A stretch of DNA of 64,000 bases, from positions 1 through 64,000 of the forward strand of contig NZ_JAIWNC010000012.1 of assembly GCF_020216025.1 (NCBI RefSeq), in the 5' to 3' direction. Positions 12,437 to 21,124 of the stretch are shown here, piece after piece (the stretch's first letter is position 1; every line of letters starts with the position of its first letter). The stretch is from Jidongwangia harbinensis. GTDB taxonomy: Bacteria > Actinomycetota > Actinomycetes > Mycobacteriales > Micromonosporaceae. The position numbers and the translations under genes are program-made. Under the pieces are notes generated by a model. The model saw nothing but the letters and a program-made list of their open reading frames with translations. It was not told where the DNA came from and did not search any database.

Positions 12437-13698
12437 CACTTGACGGCCTTCCCGTCCAAGACTGTCGGCTCGCCCCGGAGGAAGGTCGCGACGATGCGAC
12501 CCGGCAGGGTGGTGCCTGCGTACGGTGTGTTGCGGCTGCGGCTGGTCAGCCCGGCCGGGTCGACGACCCGGCGGGCGGACGGGTCCACCAGCGTGAGGTT
12601 GGCCGGCGTGCCGACCGCGAGGTCGGTGCCGTGCCCGGTCAGGCCCGCGATGCGGGCCGGCGTGCGGGACATCCGCTCGGCGATCAGCTCCCACTGCTCA
12701 CCGAGGACGGACAGGACCACCGGCAGGGCCGTCTCCAGGCCCACCATGCCGGGTCGGGCGTACGCCCACTCGCACTCCTTGTCCTCCACGGCGTGCGGGG
12801 CGTGGTCGGTGGCGACGATGTCGATCACCCCGTCGATCAGCGCCTGCCGGAGCGCGGCCACGTCGGCGGCGGTGCGCAGCGGCGGGTTCACCTTGAAGAC
12901 CGGGTCGTAGCTGGTCGCCAGCTCGTCGGTGAGCAGCAGGTGGTGCGGCGTCACCTCGGCGGTCACCCGGACCCCGCGGGCCTTGGCGTGGCGCAACACC
13001 TCGACCGACCCGGCGGTGGAGACGTGACACACGTGCAGGCGGCTGCCGACGTGCTCGGCGAGGAGCACGTCGCGGGCGATGATCGCCTCCTCCGCCACGG
13101 CCGGCCAGCCGGTGAGCCCGAGGCGGGTGGAGACCTCGCCCTCGTGCATCTGCGCGCCCTCGGTGAGCCGCGGTTCCTCGGCGTGCTGGGCGATGATCCC
13201 GTCGAACGCCTTCACGTACTCCAGGGCGCGGCGCATCAGGCGCGGGTCGGCGACGCAGTGGCCGTCGTCGGAGAAGATCCGCACTCCGGCCGCCGAGGTG
13301 GCCATCGCGCCCAGCTCGGCGAGCTGCTTACCGGCCAGGCCGACGGTGACCGCGCCGATCGGCTGCACGTCCACCAGGCCGGCCTCGCGGCCCAGCCGCC
13401 AGACCTGCTCGACCACGCCGGCGGTGTCGGCGACCGGTGAGGTGTTGGCCATCGCGCACACCGCGGTGTACCCGCCGACCGCCGCGGCGCGCGAGCCGGT
13501 CTCCACCGTCTCGGCGTCCTCACGGCCCGGCTCCCGCAGGTGGGTGTGCAGGTCGACGAGGCCGGGCAGCGCGACGAGCCCGTCGGCGTCGACGGTCTCG
13601 GCGTCCGCGACGGCGCCGGAGATCATGCCGTCGCGGACGAACAGGTCGGCCGGCTCGGCGCCGAGCAGCGACACTCCCTTGATGCGGTACGCGGTCAC
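12436..13698 (-). CDS. pyrC: Dihydroorotase
   Basis: Zinc enzyme that closes carbamoyl-aspartate to dihydroorotate. The 420 residues fit the class I type. The metal-binding HxH is in [11 protein letters not shown] near residue 50, with [19 protein letters not shown] and the catalytic ATDHAPH further on. It overlaps pyrB by 4 bases at its 5' end and carA by 1 base at its 3' end. Confidence 0.96.
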   Translation of the reverse strand: MTAYRIKGVSLLGAEPADLFVRDGMISGAVADAETVDADGLVALPGLVDLHTHLREPGREDAETVETGSRAAAVGGYTAVCAMANTSPVADTAGVVEQVWRLGREAGLVDVQPIGAVTVGLAGKQLAELGAMATSAAGVRIFSDDGHCVADPRLMRRALEYVKAFDGIIAQHAEEPRLTEGAQMHEGEVSTRLGLTGWPAVAEEAIIARDVLLAEHVGSRLHVCHVSTAGSVEVLRHAKARGVRVTAEVTPHHLLLTDELATSYDPVFKVNPPLRTAADVAALRQALIDGVIDIVATDHAPHAVEDKECEWAYARPGMVGLETALPVVLSVLGEQWELIAERMSRTPARIAGLTGHGTDLAVGTPANLTLVDPSARRVVDPAGLTSRSRNTPYAGTTLPGRIVATFLRGEPTVLDGKAVK

Positions 13699-14618
13699 GC
13701 TTTTCCTCCGAGCAGCAGGTAGAGAACCGCCATCCGGGCGCTGACACCGTTGGCGACCTGTTCGACGATCGTGGACCGGGACGAGTCGGCCACCTCCGGC
13801 GCGATCTCCATGCCCCGGTTCATCGGACCGGGGTGCATGACGATCGCGTGCGACGGCAGCTTCCGCATGCGCGGCACGTCGAGTCCGTAGCGGCGGGAAT
13901 ACTCCCGGGCGGACGGGAAGTAGGAATCCTGCATCCGCTCGGTCTGCACCCGCAGCATCATCACGACGTCCGCGTCGGGGAGGACGCTATCCAGGTCGTA
14001 CGACACTTTCGGGCCGCCCGCCATCGCGGCGACGATGTCCACCGGAATGAGTGTCGGCGGGCCGACCAGGGTGACCTTCGCGCCCAGCGTGGCGAGCAGC
14101 AGCACGTTGGAGCGCGCCACCCGGCTGTGCAGCACGTCGCCGACGATCGCCACGTTCAGGCCGTCGATCCGGCCCAGCCGCGACCGCATGGTGTACGCGT
14201 CCAGCAGCGCCTGGGTCGGGTGCTCGTGGGTGCCGTCGCCGGCGTTCACCACCGAGCCGTCCACCCAGGACGCCAGCCGGTGCGGGGCGCCGCTGGCCGG
14301 GTGCCGGATCACCACCGCGTCGGCGCCCATCGCCTGCAGGGTCAGCGCGGTGTCCTTCAGGCTCTCGCCCTTGGAGACGCTGGAGCCCTTGGCGGAGAAG
14401 TTGATCACGTCGGCGGAGAGCCGCTTGGCCGCCGCCTCGAACGAGATCCGGGTGCGGGTGGAGTCCTCGTAGAACAGGTTCACCACGGTACGGCCGCGGA
14501 GCGTGGGCAGCTTCTTGACCTCGCGGCCGGCCAGGGTGGCCATCTCCCCGGCGGTGTCCAGGATCAGGGTGGCGGTGGCGGCGTCCAGGTCCGCGGCGGA
14601 CCGCAGATGCTTGATCAT
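13695..14618 (-). CDS. pyrB: Aspartate carbamoyltransferase, catalytic subunit
   Basis: Joins carbamoyl phosphate and aspartate, the committed pyrimidine step. The 307-residue product has the carbamoyl-phosphate loop [11 protein letters not shown] near residue 51, [14 protein letters not shown], and [11 protein letters not shown]. No pyrI regulatory subunit gene is present, as expected for an operon led by pyrR. It overlaps pyrR and pyrC by 4 bases each. Confidence 0.97.
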   Translation of the reverse strand: MIKHLRSAADLDAATATLILDTAGEMATLAGREVKKLPTLRGRTVVNLFYEDSTRTRISFEAAAKRLSADVINFSAKGSSVSKGESLKDTALTLQAMGADAVVIRHPASGAPHRLASWVDGSVVNAGDGTHEHPTQALLDAYTMRSRLGRIDGLNVAIVGDVLHSRVARSNVLLLATLGAKVTLVGPPTLIPVDIVAAMAGGPKVSYDLDSVLPDADVVMMLRVQTERMQDSYFPSAREYSRRYGLDVPRMRKLPSHAIVMHPGPMNRGMEIAPEVADSSRSTIVEQVANGVSARMAVLYLLLGGKA

Positions 14619-15193
14619 GAGGCTCCTCCGGTCAGCCGGACCTCGTCCGGGCCACCGTCGATCTCGGTCAGCGACACGCGGACGCTCTCGGCCTGCGAGG
14701 TGGGGATGTTCTTGCCGACGTAGTCGGCGCGGATCGGCAGCTCCCGGTGCCCTCGGTCGACGAGCACGGCGAGCTGCACGGAGCTGGGCCGGCCGACGTC
14801 GTTGAGCGCGTCCAGGGCGGCGCGCACGGTGCGGCCGGAGAACAGCACGTCGTCGACCAGGATCACCCGGCGGCCGTCGATGCCGTCGCCCGGCAGTTCG
14901 GTCTTGCCGAGCGCCCGGGTGGCGTGCAGCCGCAGGTCGTCGCGGTACAGCGTGATGTCGAGGGAACCGATCGGGATGTCGATGCCCTCGAAGGCGTGGA
15001 TCCGGGCGGCGAGCCGGCGGGCCAGCGGGACACCCCGGGTCGGGATGCCGAGCAGCACGGTGCCGGTGGCGCCGGAGGTCTTCTCGAGGATCTGGTGCGC
15101 GATGCGGTCGACGACCCGTTGCAGGTCGGACCCGCTGAGAATGGTCTTGCCCGGAAGGGCATCGTCGTGCGTGTCTGCGCGTGGGTATGCCAC
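14615..15193 (-). CDS. pyrR: PyrR, UMP-responsive RNA-binding regulator / uracil phosphoribosyltransferase
   Basis: Binds pyr operon mRNA when UMP is plentiful and has weak uracil phosphoribosyltransferase activity. The PRPP-binding motif is [20 protein letters not shown], and [13 protein letters not shown] is also visible. I start the gene at GTG 15193 (192 residues), not the upstream in-frame GTG at 15217, because AAGGAGG lies at 15206-15200, six bases before 15193, and the upstream codon falls inside the PyrR-binding hairpin. It is the first gene of the eight-gene operon. Confidence 0.95.
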   Translation of the reverse strand: MAYPRADTHDDALPGKTILSGSDLQRVVDRIAHQILEKTSGATGTVLLGIPTRGVPLARRLAARIHAFEGIDIPIGSLDITLYRDDLRLHATRALGKTELPGDGIDGRRVILVDDVLFSGRTVRAALDALNDVGRPSSVQLAVLVDRGHRELPIRADYVGKNIPTSQAESVRVSLTEIDGGPDEVRLTGGAS

Positions 15194-15199
15194 GGCGGA

Positions 15200-15225
15200 C
15201 CTCCTTCCCCGCCTCACGGGACGGG
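15200..15225 (-). promoter_or_regulatory. PyrR-binding hairpin next to the pyrR ribosome site
   Basis: Read as RNA on the minus strand: CCCG, a bulged U, CC, the loop CGUGA, GG, CGGG, then AAGGAGG. This fits the PyrR binding-loop consensus (ARUCCNGNGAGGYU) at every position except the outermost A-U pair, which is a C-G pair here. The right stem ends two bases before the Shine-Dalgarno sequence, so PyrR-UMP binding would be expected to block translation initiation of pyrR, as described for mycobacteria, rather than act by transcription attenuation. Confidence 0.82.
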
Positions 15226-15390
15226 TCGTTAAAGGACGTCTGGGCGGGTCCCGGTGGACGCGGACCCGAGCGCTGACGCTACGTTACCAGTGCACGTGGC
15301 GGCGATCATGGTGACGTGGCTGACCTCTGAGAATGCGGACGTTTGTGGGCAACTTTCACACTGACCCCGCGACTCATCGGTAACCAACAC

Positions 15391-15419
15391 TTGACCAGGG
15401 ATGGCAAAGTACGTACCGT
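15391..15419 (+). promoter_or_regulatory. Predicted bldD promoter
   Basis: TTGACC at 15391-15396 and TACCGT at 15414-15419 are spaced by 17 bases, a good sigma-70-type match about 64 bases before the bldD start. BldD is known to autoregulate in Streptomyces, but I could not place an unambiguous BldD box here. Confidence 0.6.
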
Positions 15420-15482
15420 CACGCTGCGTAGCGATCGCGGGGGAAGAACCCTCCGGGCCAGCACAGTACTGGGAGTGTCCGA

Positions 15483-15971
15483 ATGCCGTCTGAGTACGCC
15501 AAGTCGTTGGGCGCCCGCCTGCGCTCCATCCGCCAGCAGCAGGGCCTGTCCCTGCAAGGCGTGGAAGAGAAGTCGAACGGCCGGTGGAAGGCCGTCGTGG
15601 TGGGTTCGTACGAGCGCGGCGACCGTGCGGTCACCGTGTCGCGTCTGGCCGAGCTGGCCGACTTCTACCGCGTCCCCGTTTCGGAACTGCTGCCCGACGG
15701 CAGTGGTATCCGGCTCGAGGCCACCAACAAGATTGTGCTCGACCTGGAGAAGCTGTACGACACCACGGGCGAGGACCTTGCCTACGTGGCGCGGTACGCC
15801 CGCGCCATTCAGCAGCAGCGCGGCGACTACAACGGCCGGGTCCTCTCGATCCGCGCCGACGACCTGCGCGCTCTGGCGATCGTCTACGACATCTCGCCGT
15901 CCGGCCTCATCGAGCGCCTGACCGAGCAGGGTGTGCTGGTCGCCGACCCGCGCGCGTTCTTCGCCAGCTGA
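15483..15971 (+). CDS. bldD: BldD, c-di-GMP-responsive developmental master repressor
   Basis: Represses sporulation genes during vegetative growth; tetrameric c-di-GMP drives its dimerisation and DNA binding. The 162 residues contain an N-terminal XRE-type helix-turn-helix (residues 7-65, EKSNGRWKAVVVGSYERGDR). The C-terminal c-di-GMP signature RxD-X8-RxxD is intact: RGD at 113-115 and RADD at 124-127. It is divergent from pyrR and convergent with nusB. It implies a sporulating life cycle controlled by c-di-GMP. Confidence 0.96.
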   Translation: MPSEYAKSLGARLRSIRQQQGLSLQGVEEKSNGRWKAVVVGSYERGDRAVTVSRLAELADFYRVPVSELLPDGSGIRLEATNKIVLDLEKLYDTTGEDLAYVARYARAIQQQRGDYNGRVLSIRADDLRALAIVYDISPSGLIERLTEQGVLVADPRAFFAS

Positions 15972-15983
15972 ACCGGCTTCGCG

Positions 15984-16013
15984 AAGAGGGACCCACATCT
16001 GTGGGTCCCTCTT
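15984..16013 (+). terminator. Intrinsic terminator after bldD
   Basis: AAGAGGGACCCACA (15984-15997) and TGTGGGTCCCTCTT (16000-16013) form a perfect 14-bp stem with only two bases between the arms, followed by TTGTCT. It begins 13 bases after the bldD stop. As a symmetric hairpin between convergent genes it can also stop transcription arriving from nusB. Confidence 0.9.
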
Positions 16014-16055
16014 TGTCTGCACCGGCCGAACCGGCTGATCAACAATGACCCGGGG

Positions 16056-16490
16056 TCACCGGGTGGCGAACTCGGCGATCCGGCCGAGGATGCCGTTCAG
16101 GAACCGAGGGCTGTCGTCGGTGGACATCTGCTTGGCCAGCTCGACCGCCTCGGTGATCGCCACCGGGTCGTCGATGTCCGCCTCGTAGAGCAGCTCGTAC
16201 ACCGCGATCCGGGCCAGGTTGCGGTCCACCACCGGCATGCGGTCGATGGTCCAGCCCTCGGCGTAGCTGGCGATCAACTCGTCCACCCGGTCCAGGTTCT
16301 CCGCGACGCCCTCGACCAGCCCGATCGTGTAATCGAGGTGGTCGGGGTGCGGCTTGGCGATCCGCTCCAGATAGGCGGTCAGCACCTGGCGGGGTGGAAG
16401 ATCGCGCAGATCCGCCTCGTAGAGCACGTCGAGGGCCCGTTTGCGCGCCTTCCGGCGCGCGGGCATCTGGGTCTTGGGGCCCTCAGCCAT
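16056..16490 (-). CDS. nusB: Transcription antitermination protein NusB
   Basis: Binds boxA RNA with NusE/S10 to allow antitermination in rRNA operons. The 144 residues start AEGPKTQMPARRKARKRALD, with the all-helical NusB fold ending DSPRFLNGILGRIAE. It overlaps efp by one base (TGATG). The short basic N-terminal lead is common in actinobacteria. Confidence 0.94.
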   Translation of the reverse strand: MAEGPKTQMPARRKARKRALDVLYEADLRDLPPRQVLTAYLERIAKPHPDHLDYTIGLVEGVAENLDRVDELIASYAEGWTIDRMPVVDRNLARIAVYELLYEADIDDPVAITEAVELAKQMSTDDSPRFLNGILGRIAEFATR

Positions 16491-17047
16491 CAGCTACGGC
16501 CAAGGTAACGGCCGTCCCGCGTGTCGACCTTGATCTTCTCGCCGGTGGTGATGAACAGCGGCACCTGCACGGTGGCGCCGGTCTCCACGGTGGCCGGCTT
16601 GGTGCCGCCGGTGGACCGGTCGCCCTGCAGGCCCGGCTCGGTGTACGTCACTTCGAGGAACACGCTGGTGGGCAGCTCGATGTAGAGCGGCACGCCCTCG
16701 TGCGTCGCGACCGTCGCCTCGGCCTCGGGCAGCAGGTAGTTGGCCGCCTCGCCGACCGTGCCGTCCGGCACCGGGATCTGGTCGAAGGTGTCCAGGTCCA
16801 TGAAGACGAAGTCGTCGCCGTCCTTGTACAGGTACTGCATGGTGCGCTTGTCCACGGTCGCGGTCTCGACCTTGGTGCCGGCGTTGAAGGTCTTGTCGAC
16901 GACCTTGCCGGACAGCACGTTCTTGAGCGTGGTGCGCACGAACGCCCCACCCTTGCCCGGCTTGACGTGCTGGAACTCCACGACGGCCCACAACTCGCCG
17001 TCGAGGTTGAGCACCAGGCCGTTCTTCAGGTCGTTGGTGGAAGCCAT
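16490..17047 (-). CDS. efp: Translation elongation factor P
   Basis: Relieves ribosome stalling at polyproline stretches. From the ATG at 17047 the protein has 185 residues with KOW, central and C-terminal OB domains. The tRNA-contacting loop reads [11 protein letters not shown] near residues 29-39, with the usually modified Lys in the centre. No epmA/earP-type modification gene lies in the window. The in-frame extension upstream of 17047 overlaps aroQ in another frame and is rejected. Confidence 0.96.
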   Translation of the reverse strand: MASTNDLKNGLVLNLDGELWAVVEFQHVKPGKGGAFVRTTLKNVLSGKVVDKTFNAGTKVETATVDKRTMQYLYKDGDDFVFMDLDTFDQIPVPDGTVGEAANYLLPEAEATVATHEGVPLYIELPTSVFLEVTYTEPGLQGDRSTGGTKPATVETGATVQVPLFITTGEKIKVDTRDGRYLGRS

Positions 17048-17102
17048 GTCCTGCCTTGTTTGTGAACGATCAGAGGGTGACCGAGCGAGTCTACCGGCGC
17101 AT

Positions 17103-17546
17103 TTACCCGCGCGGCGAATCGGGTGGACCGGCCAGGTGTGCCAATGCCAGGCGGTAACCGTCCACGCCGAGCCCGCAGATGACGCCGGTGGCGATCGCCG
17201 AGACGACGGAGTGGTGCCGGAACTCCTCCCGGGCGTGGATGTTCGACAGGTGCACCTCGACGAGCCGGGCGCGGAGCATCGCGCAGGCGTCCCGGACCGC
17301 GTAGTTGTAGTGCGACCAGGCACCGGGGTTGAGCACCACCGGCGCCTCCTCGTCCGCGGCGGCGTGCAGCCAGGCGAGCATCTCGTGCTCCGCGTCGGTC
17401 TGCCGGACCACCACGTCGAGTCCCAGTTCGCGGCCGTTCTGCTCGCACAGCGCGCGCAGGTCGTCGTACGACGTCCGGCCGTACACGTCGACCTGGCGGG
17501 TGCCCAGCCGGCCGAGGTTGGGGCCGTTGAGCACGTACACCCTCAT
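17103..17546 (-). CDS. aroQ: 3-dehydroquinate dehydratase, type II
   Basis: Third shikimate step, dehydrating 3-dehydroquinate. The 147-residue dodecameric type has the active-site lid [18 protein letters not shown] (catalytic Tyr near residue 22), [16 protein letters not shown], and [16 protein letters not shown] with the catalytic His. It overlaps aroB by 4 bases. Confidence 0.96.
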   Translation of the reverse strand: MRVYVLNGPNLGRLGTRQVDVYGRTSYDDLRALCEQNGRELGLDVVVRQTDAEHEMLAWLHAAADEEAPVVLNPGAWSHYNYAVRDACAMLRARLVEVHLSNIHAREEFRHHSVVSAIATGVICGLGVDGYRLALAHLAGPPDSPRG

Positions 17547-18619
17547 CGGGCGACCTCCTGGTAGGCCCGGTGCAGCGTGGCGTCGTCCGGACCGGTGAGG
17601 ATGGCCGGCGCGGCGAGCCCGTCGAGCACCACGAAGCGCAACGTGTCGGCCCGGGACTTCTTGTCCACCCGCATCGCGGCGAGCAGCTCGGGCCAGGCCT
17701 CGGCGCGGTACGTGGTGGGCAGCTTGAGCAGCTCCAGCACGGTGCGGTGTCGCTGGACGGTGGCCTCGTCGAGCCGCCCGGACAGCCCGGCCAGCGCGGC
17801 GGCGAAGACCAGGCCGACGGCGACCGCGTGACCGTGCTTCCAGGCGTACCGTTCACGCTTCTCGATGGCGTGCCCCAGCGTGTGGCCGTAGTTGAGGATC
17901 TCGCGCAGCCCCGACTCCCGCAGGTCGGTGCCGACCACGTGGGCCTTCACCCGGATCGCGCGCTCGGCCAGCTCGCGCAGCGCCGGCCGGCGCGGGTCGG
18001 CGGCCGCGGCCGGGTCGGCCTCGACCAGGTCGAGGATCGCCGGATCCGCGATGAAGCCGCACTTGACCACCTCGGCCAGCCCGGCGACCAGGTCGTCGGG
18101 CGGCAGCGTGTCGAGCAGGTCCAGGTCGCAGAGCACCCCGGCGGGCGGATGGAACGCGCCCACCAGGTTCTTGCCGGCGGCGACGTTGATGCCGGTCTTG
18201 CCGCCGACGGCCGCGTCCACCATGCCGAGCAGCGACGTCGACACCGGCACCCAGCGCACGCCGCGCAGCCAGCTGGCGGCGACGAAACCGGCCAGGTCGG
18301 TGACCGCTCCCCCGCCCACGCCGAGCACCACGTCGGTACGGGTGAAGGTGGCCGCGCCGAGCGCGTCCCAGCAGCGGGCGGCGACCTCGACGGTCTTGCC
18401 CGCCTCGGCGTCCGGCACCTCGATCAGCAGCGGCCGGATGCCGGCGGCGGTCAGCACGTCGGCGACCCGGCCGGCGGCCGGAGCCAGCGGTGGGGCGTGC
18501 AGCACGGCGGCGCGGGCGGCGCCGGCGAGCAGCGGCGGCAGGGTGCCGAACAGATCGCGGCCGACCAGTACGTCGTACGGCCGGTCGCCGGGCACGGGAA
18601 TGCGGGTGACCTCGTCCAT
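17543..18619 (-). CDS. aroB: 3-dehydroquinate synthase
   Basis: Second shikimate step, converting DAHP to 3-dehydroquinate with NAD and a metal. The 358 residues show [51 protein letters not shown] and the metal-ligand histidines in [12 protein letters not shown]. In many actinobacteria aroK lies directly upstream; here a three-gene block separates them, so aroB must have its own promoter in the 69 bp gap to the RHH-Clp_N gene. Confidence 0.96.
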   Translation of the reverse strand: MDEVTRIPVPGDRPYDVLVGRDLFGTLPPLLAGAARAAVLHAPPLAPAAGRVADVLTAAGIRPLLIEVPDAEAGKTVEVAARCWDALGAATFTRTDVVLGVGGGAVTDLAGFVAASWLRGVRWVPVSTSLLGMVDAAVGGKTGINVAAGKNLVGAFHPPAGVLCDLDLLDTLPPDDLVAGLAEVVKCGFIADPAILDLVEADPAAAADPRRPALRELAERAIRVKAHVVGTDLRESGLREILNYGHTLGHAIEKRERYAWKHGHAVAVGLVFAAALAGLSGRLDEATVQRHRTVLELLKLPTTYRAEAWPELLAAMRVDKKSRADTLRFVVLDGLAAPAILTGPDDATLHRAYQEVAR

Positions 18620-18643
18620 CGCGGGTCAGCCTAGTGCGCGGCC

Positions 18644-18682
18644 CATGGGGTTATATTTTTCTAACCCCATGCGGGTTATAAC
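18644..18682 (+). promoter_or_regulatory. Operator and leaderless promoter of the RHH-Clp_N gene
   Basis: CATGGGGTTA (18644-18653) and TAACCCCATG (18662-18671) are perfect 10-bp arms around TATTTTTC. A further palindromic GTTATAAC lies at 18675-18682. The core GGGTTA thus recurs in alternating orientation. TATAAC at 18677-18682 is a good -10 box exactly 6 bases before the ATG, predicting a leaderless transcript. The layout suits autoregulation by the RHH domain of the downstream protein. Confidence 0.75.
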
Positions 18683-18688
18683 TAGGGC

Positions 18689-19393
18689 ATGCCGAAAATC
18701 AACGTGTACCTTCCCGACGATCTGGCCGATGCCGTCCGCGACACCGGCATACCCGTCTCGGCGATCTGCCAGCGCGCCCTCGATCAGGCCGTCCGCCGGA
18801 TCACCGCGATCCGGCAGACCGTTCTCGGCGAACTCACCGACGCCGATCTGGCCGCCCGCCTGCCGTCCTTCACCGCCCGCGCGGTCGCCGTGCTCGGGCT
18901 GGCCCGCGACTCCGGCGCGTCCCCGGTGGGCACCGGACAGCTGCTGCGCGCGGTGCTGGACGAGGGCAACAACCTGGCGCTGCAGGTGCTCGGGTCGATG
19001 GAGGTCTCCACCGCCGACCTCACCGCCGTCCTGACCCGGGCCGCGACGGACGAGCCCGGTGACGCCGGCGGCCTGCGGTTCAGCGTCCCCGCCGCGCACG
19101 CGCTGGAGCTGTCGGTGGGCGAGGCGACCGCGTTCGGGCACAACTACGTGGGCTGCGAGCACCTGCTGATCGGCCTCGCCGCCGAGCCGGACGGGGTCGC
19201 CGGGCGGGTGCTGCGCGAGGCCGGCGCGGACCCCAAGGCGGTACGCCGGGCGGTGTCCGCGGCCCTGGCCGGCTACAGCCACCTGCGCGCCCAGACCGCG
19301 CCGCCCGCCCTGCTGAACGCGCTCCGGCAGGAACTGGCACCGCTGGTCAGCCGGATCGAAGCCCTGGAGGCGGGCTATCCGCGACCGGCGTAG
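18689..19393 (+). CDS. Ribbon-helix-helix / Clp N-domain fusion protein, probable autoregulator
   Basis: 234 residues. Residues 1-45 (MPKINVYLPDDLADAVRDTG) look like a ribbon-helix-helix DNA-binding domain of the kind found in antitoxins. Residues about 60-185 resemble the duplicated Clp N-terminal (adaptor/substrate-binding) fold, with LGLARDSGASPVGTGQLLRA in the first repeat and GHNYVGCEHLLIGLAAEPDG in the second. There is no ATPase domain, so it is not an unfoldase. It may sense peptides or misfolded protein and repress its own promoter, but that is inference. Its 3' end overlaps the WYL regulator tail-to-tail by 19 bases. Confidence 0.8.
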   Translation: MPKINVYLPDDLADAVRDTGIPVSAICQRALDQAVRRITAIRQTVLGELTDADLAARLPSFTARAVAVLGLARDSGASPVGTGQLLRAVLDEGNNLALQVLGSMEVSTADLTAVLTRAATDEPGDAGGLRFSVPAAHALELSVGEATAFGHNYVGCEHLLIGLAAEPDGVAGRVLREAGADPKAVRRAVSAALAGYSHLRAQTAPPALLNALRQELAPLVSRIEALEAGYPRPA

Positions 19394-20358
19394 CCGGCGA
19401 GACGGCCGGCCAGGTCGGCCACGGCATCCCGCAGTTCCGCCGGCCCGACCACCGTGAACGGATGACCGAGACCGGCCAGCAACTGCGCCATGCCGGGCAG
19501 GCTCTGCGCCCGGCAGCGCAGCCGCACCCCGCCGTCCGCCTCAGCCAGGTCGCCGACCGAGGCCGGCACCCGCGCCCGCAGCTCGGCCAGGTCCGCCTCC
19601 ACCAGCACCTCGACCTCCCAGGTCCACGGCAGGCCGGCCAGCTGCCCGCGCAGATGGGCCACCGGGTCGAAGTCCGGCGGCGGCGTGAACCGGGCCGCGG
19701 TGGGCCGGGCCGCCGCGATCCGGTCCACCCGCAGCGACCGGACCTCGCCGCTGCGGTGGTCGTGGCCGACCAGGTACCAGCGGCCGGCGTGGAACACCAC
19801 GCCGTACGGGTCGACGTCGCGCTCGGTCGTGGGACCCCGCCAGCTCCGGTACGTGACGGCCAGCCGCTCCCGGGCCCGGGTCGCGGCGCCCACGGTGAGC
19901 AGCGTGCCGGTGTCCGGCGGCGCATGCTCGGCCGCACTCCCCGGCGCCGGCGGTGGACGGTCCCGTAGCGTGAACCCCAGCGACCCGCGCAACGCGGCCA
20001 GCCGCTCGGCCAGCGGACGCGGCAGCACCCGGGAGATCTTCGCGGCCGCCGCGGCCGCCGCCGGCGCCTCGGTGCTCAGCCCCAGCCGCTCCGCCGCCAC
20101 CAGCCCGAGCAGCACCGCGACCGCCTCGTCGTCGGTGAACATCAGCGGCGGCAACTTGAAGCCGGGCAGCAGGCGGTAGCCGCCGTACCGGCCCCGGACG
20201 GTGGTCACCGGGATGCCGAGGTCGGCCAGCGTGCCGGCGTACCGGCGGACCGTGCGTTCGTCGACGCCGAGACGCCCGGCGAGATCCGGACCGGTCAGGT
20301 GCCGGTGCGCCTGGAGCAGTTCCAGCATCGCGAGGACGCGGGACGCGGGATGAGCCAT
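19375..20358 (-). CDS. WYL-domain transcriptional regulator
   Basis: 327-residue regulator: an N-terminal winged helix-turn-helix (HLTGPDLAGRLGVDERTVRRYAGTL, residues about 18-45), a central WYL ligand-sensing domain (YGVVFHAGRWYLVGHDHRSGEVRSLRVDRI) and a C-terminal WCX extension. WYL proteins bind small ligands or nucleic acids. The ATG at 20358 is chosen because earlier starts run into the divergent hydrolase. An 11-bp inverted repeat in the shared 61 bp promoter gap is its likely operator. Confidence 0.88.
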   Translation of the reverse strand: MAHPASRVLAMLELLQAHRHLTGPDLAGRLGVDERTVRRYAGTLADLGIPVTTVRGRYGGYRLLPGFKLPPLMFTDDEAVAVLLGLVAAERLGLSTEAPAAAAAAAKISRVLPRPLAERLAALRGSLGFTLRDRPPPAPGSAAEHAPPDTGTLLTVGAATRARERLAVTYRSWRGPTTERDVDPYGVVFHAGRWYLVGHDHRSGEVRSLRVDRIAAARPTAARFTPPPDFDPVAHLRGQLAGLPWTWEVEVLVEADLAELRARVPASVGDLAEADGGVRLRCRAQSLPGMAQLLAGLGHPFTVVGPAELRDAVADLAGRLAGYAGRG

Positions 20359-20373
20359 GGCGACATTCTCCCG

Positions 20374-20402
20374 CGATACCGGGCGGAACCTGCCCGGTAT
20401 CG
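20374..20402. promoter_or_regulatory. Inverted-repeat operator between WYL regulator and hydrolase
   Basis: CGATACCGGGC (20374-20384) and GCCCGGTATCG (20392-20402) are perfect 11-bp arms separated by GGAACCT. The site occupies nearly half of the 61 bp gap between two divergent genes, so one bound dimer could control both. TAGCGT at 20407-20412, seven bases before the hydrolase ATG, could be its -10 box. Confidence 0.8.
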
Positions 20403-20419
20403 TGCGTAGCGTCGGCCGC

Positions 20420-21124
20420 ATGACGACCTACCTCCTGGTTCCCGGCATGTGGCTCGGCGCGTGGGCGTGGCGCGACGTCACCCGGACGCTGCGCGCCCGC
20501 GGCCACGACGTGTACCCGCTCACCCTGACCGGCCTTGCCGACCGCTCACACCTGCTCGGCCCCGGCGTCGACCTGGACACCCACATCGCGGACATCGTGC
20601 GGCTGGTCGAGGCGGAGGACCTGCGCGACGTCGTGCTGGTCGGGCACAGCTACGGCGGGCTGCCGGTCAGCGCCGCCGCGCTGCGGCTCAAGGCGCGGAT
20701 CAGGCAGGTGGTGTACGTGGACGCCGGACCGCTCCCGGAGGGCACCAGCCAACTGGCACTCGGCGGCGAGGACCCGGCCGGGTTCACCGACGGCACGGTG
20801 CCGCCGCGGCCCTGGGACGCGCAGGCCGACCCGGTGCTGCTGGCCGGCCTGGACGACGCGGCGCTGACGCTGTTGCGTACCCGCGGCACCCCGCACCCGC
20901 TGGCCGCCGCCGCCCAACCGCTCGGCACCCGGGCCACCTCCGCGGACCTGCCCACGGCGCTGGTCGCGTGCACCTTCCCGCCCGATCGGATCGCCGCCAT
21001 GCAGGCCGCCGGCCACCCGTTCTTCGCCGGCCTGACCGAGGCCCGGATCGTGTCGCTGCCCACCGGGCACTGGCCGATGCTGAGCGAACCAGAGGCCCTG
21101 GCCGAGGCGCTGCTCAGCCTTTGA
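20420..21124 (+). CDS. Alpha/beta-fold hydrolase (esterase-like)
   Basis: 234 residues. The oxyanion region is LVPGMWLGAWAWRDV, the nucleophile elbow GHSYGG places Ser at residue 77, and the catalytic His is in TGHWPMLSEP near residue 217. This resembles the small soluble esterase/hydroxynitrile-lyase-like branch. The substrate is unknown. The start is ATG 20420; the upstream in-frame extension would overlap the operator and the WYL gene. The last codons and stop are duplicated into the downstream repeat. Confidence 0.85.
   Translation: MTTYLLVPGMWLGAWAWRDVTRTLRARGHDVYPLTLTGLADRSHLLGPGVDLDTHIADIVRLVEAEDLRDVVLVGHSYGGLPVSAAALRLKARIRQVVYVDAGPLPEGTSQLALGGEDPAGFTDGTVPPRPWDAQADPVLLAGLDDAALTLLRTRGTPHPLAAAAQPLGTRATSADLPTALVACTFPPDRIAAMQAAGHPFFAGLTEARIVSLPTGHWPMLSEPEALAEALLSL

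Noticed and set aside
14615-15217. PyrR starting at GTG 15217
   Set aside because: This codon lies inside the PyrR-binding hairpin and would place the strong AAGGAGG site within the gene. GTG 15193 has ideal spacing.
15281-15390. BldD binding box in the bldD-pyrR gap
   Set aside because: Fragments such as GGTGACGTGGC occur, but I could not find a clear inverted AGTGA/TCACT pair, so no site is annotated.
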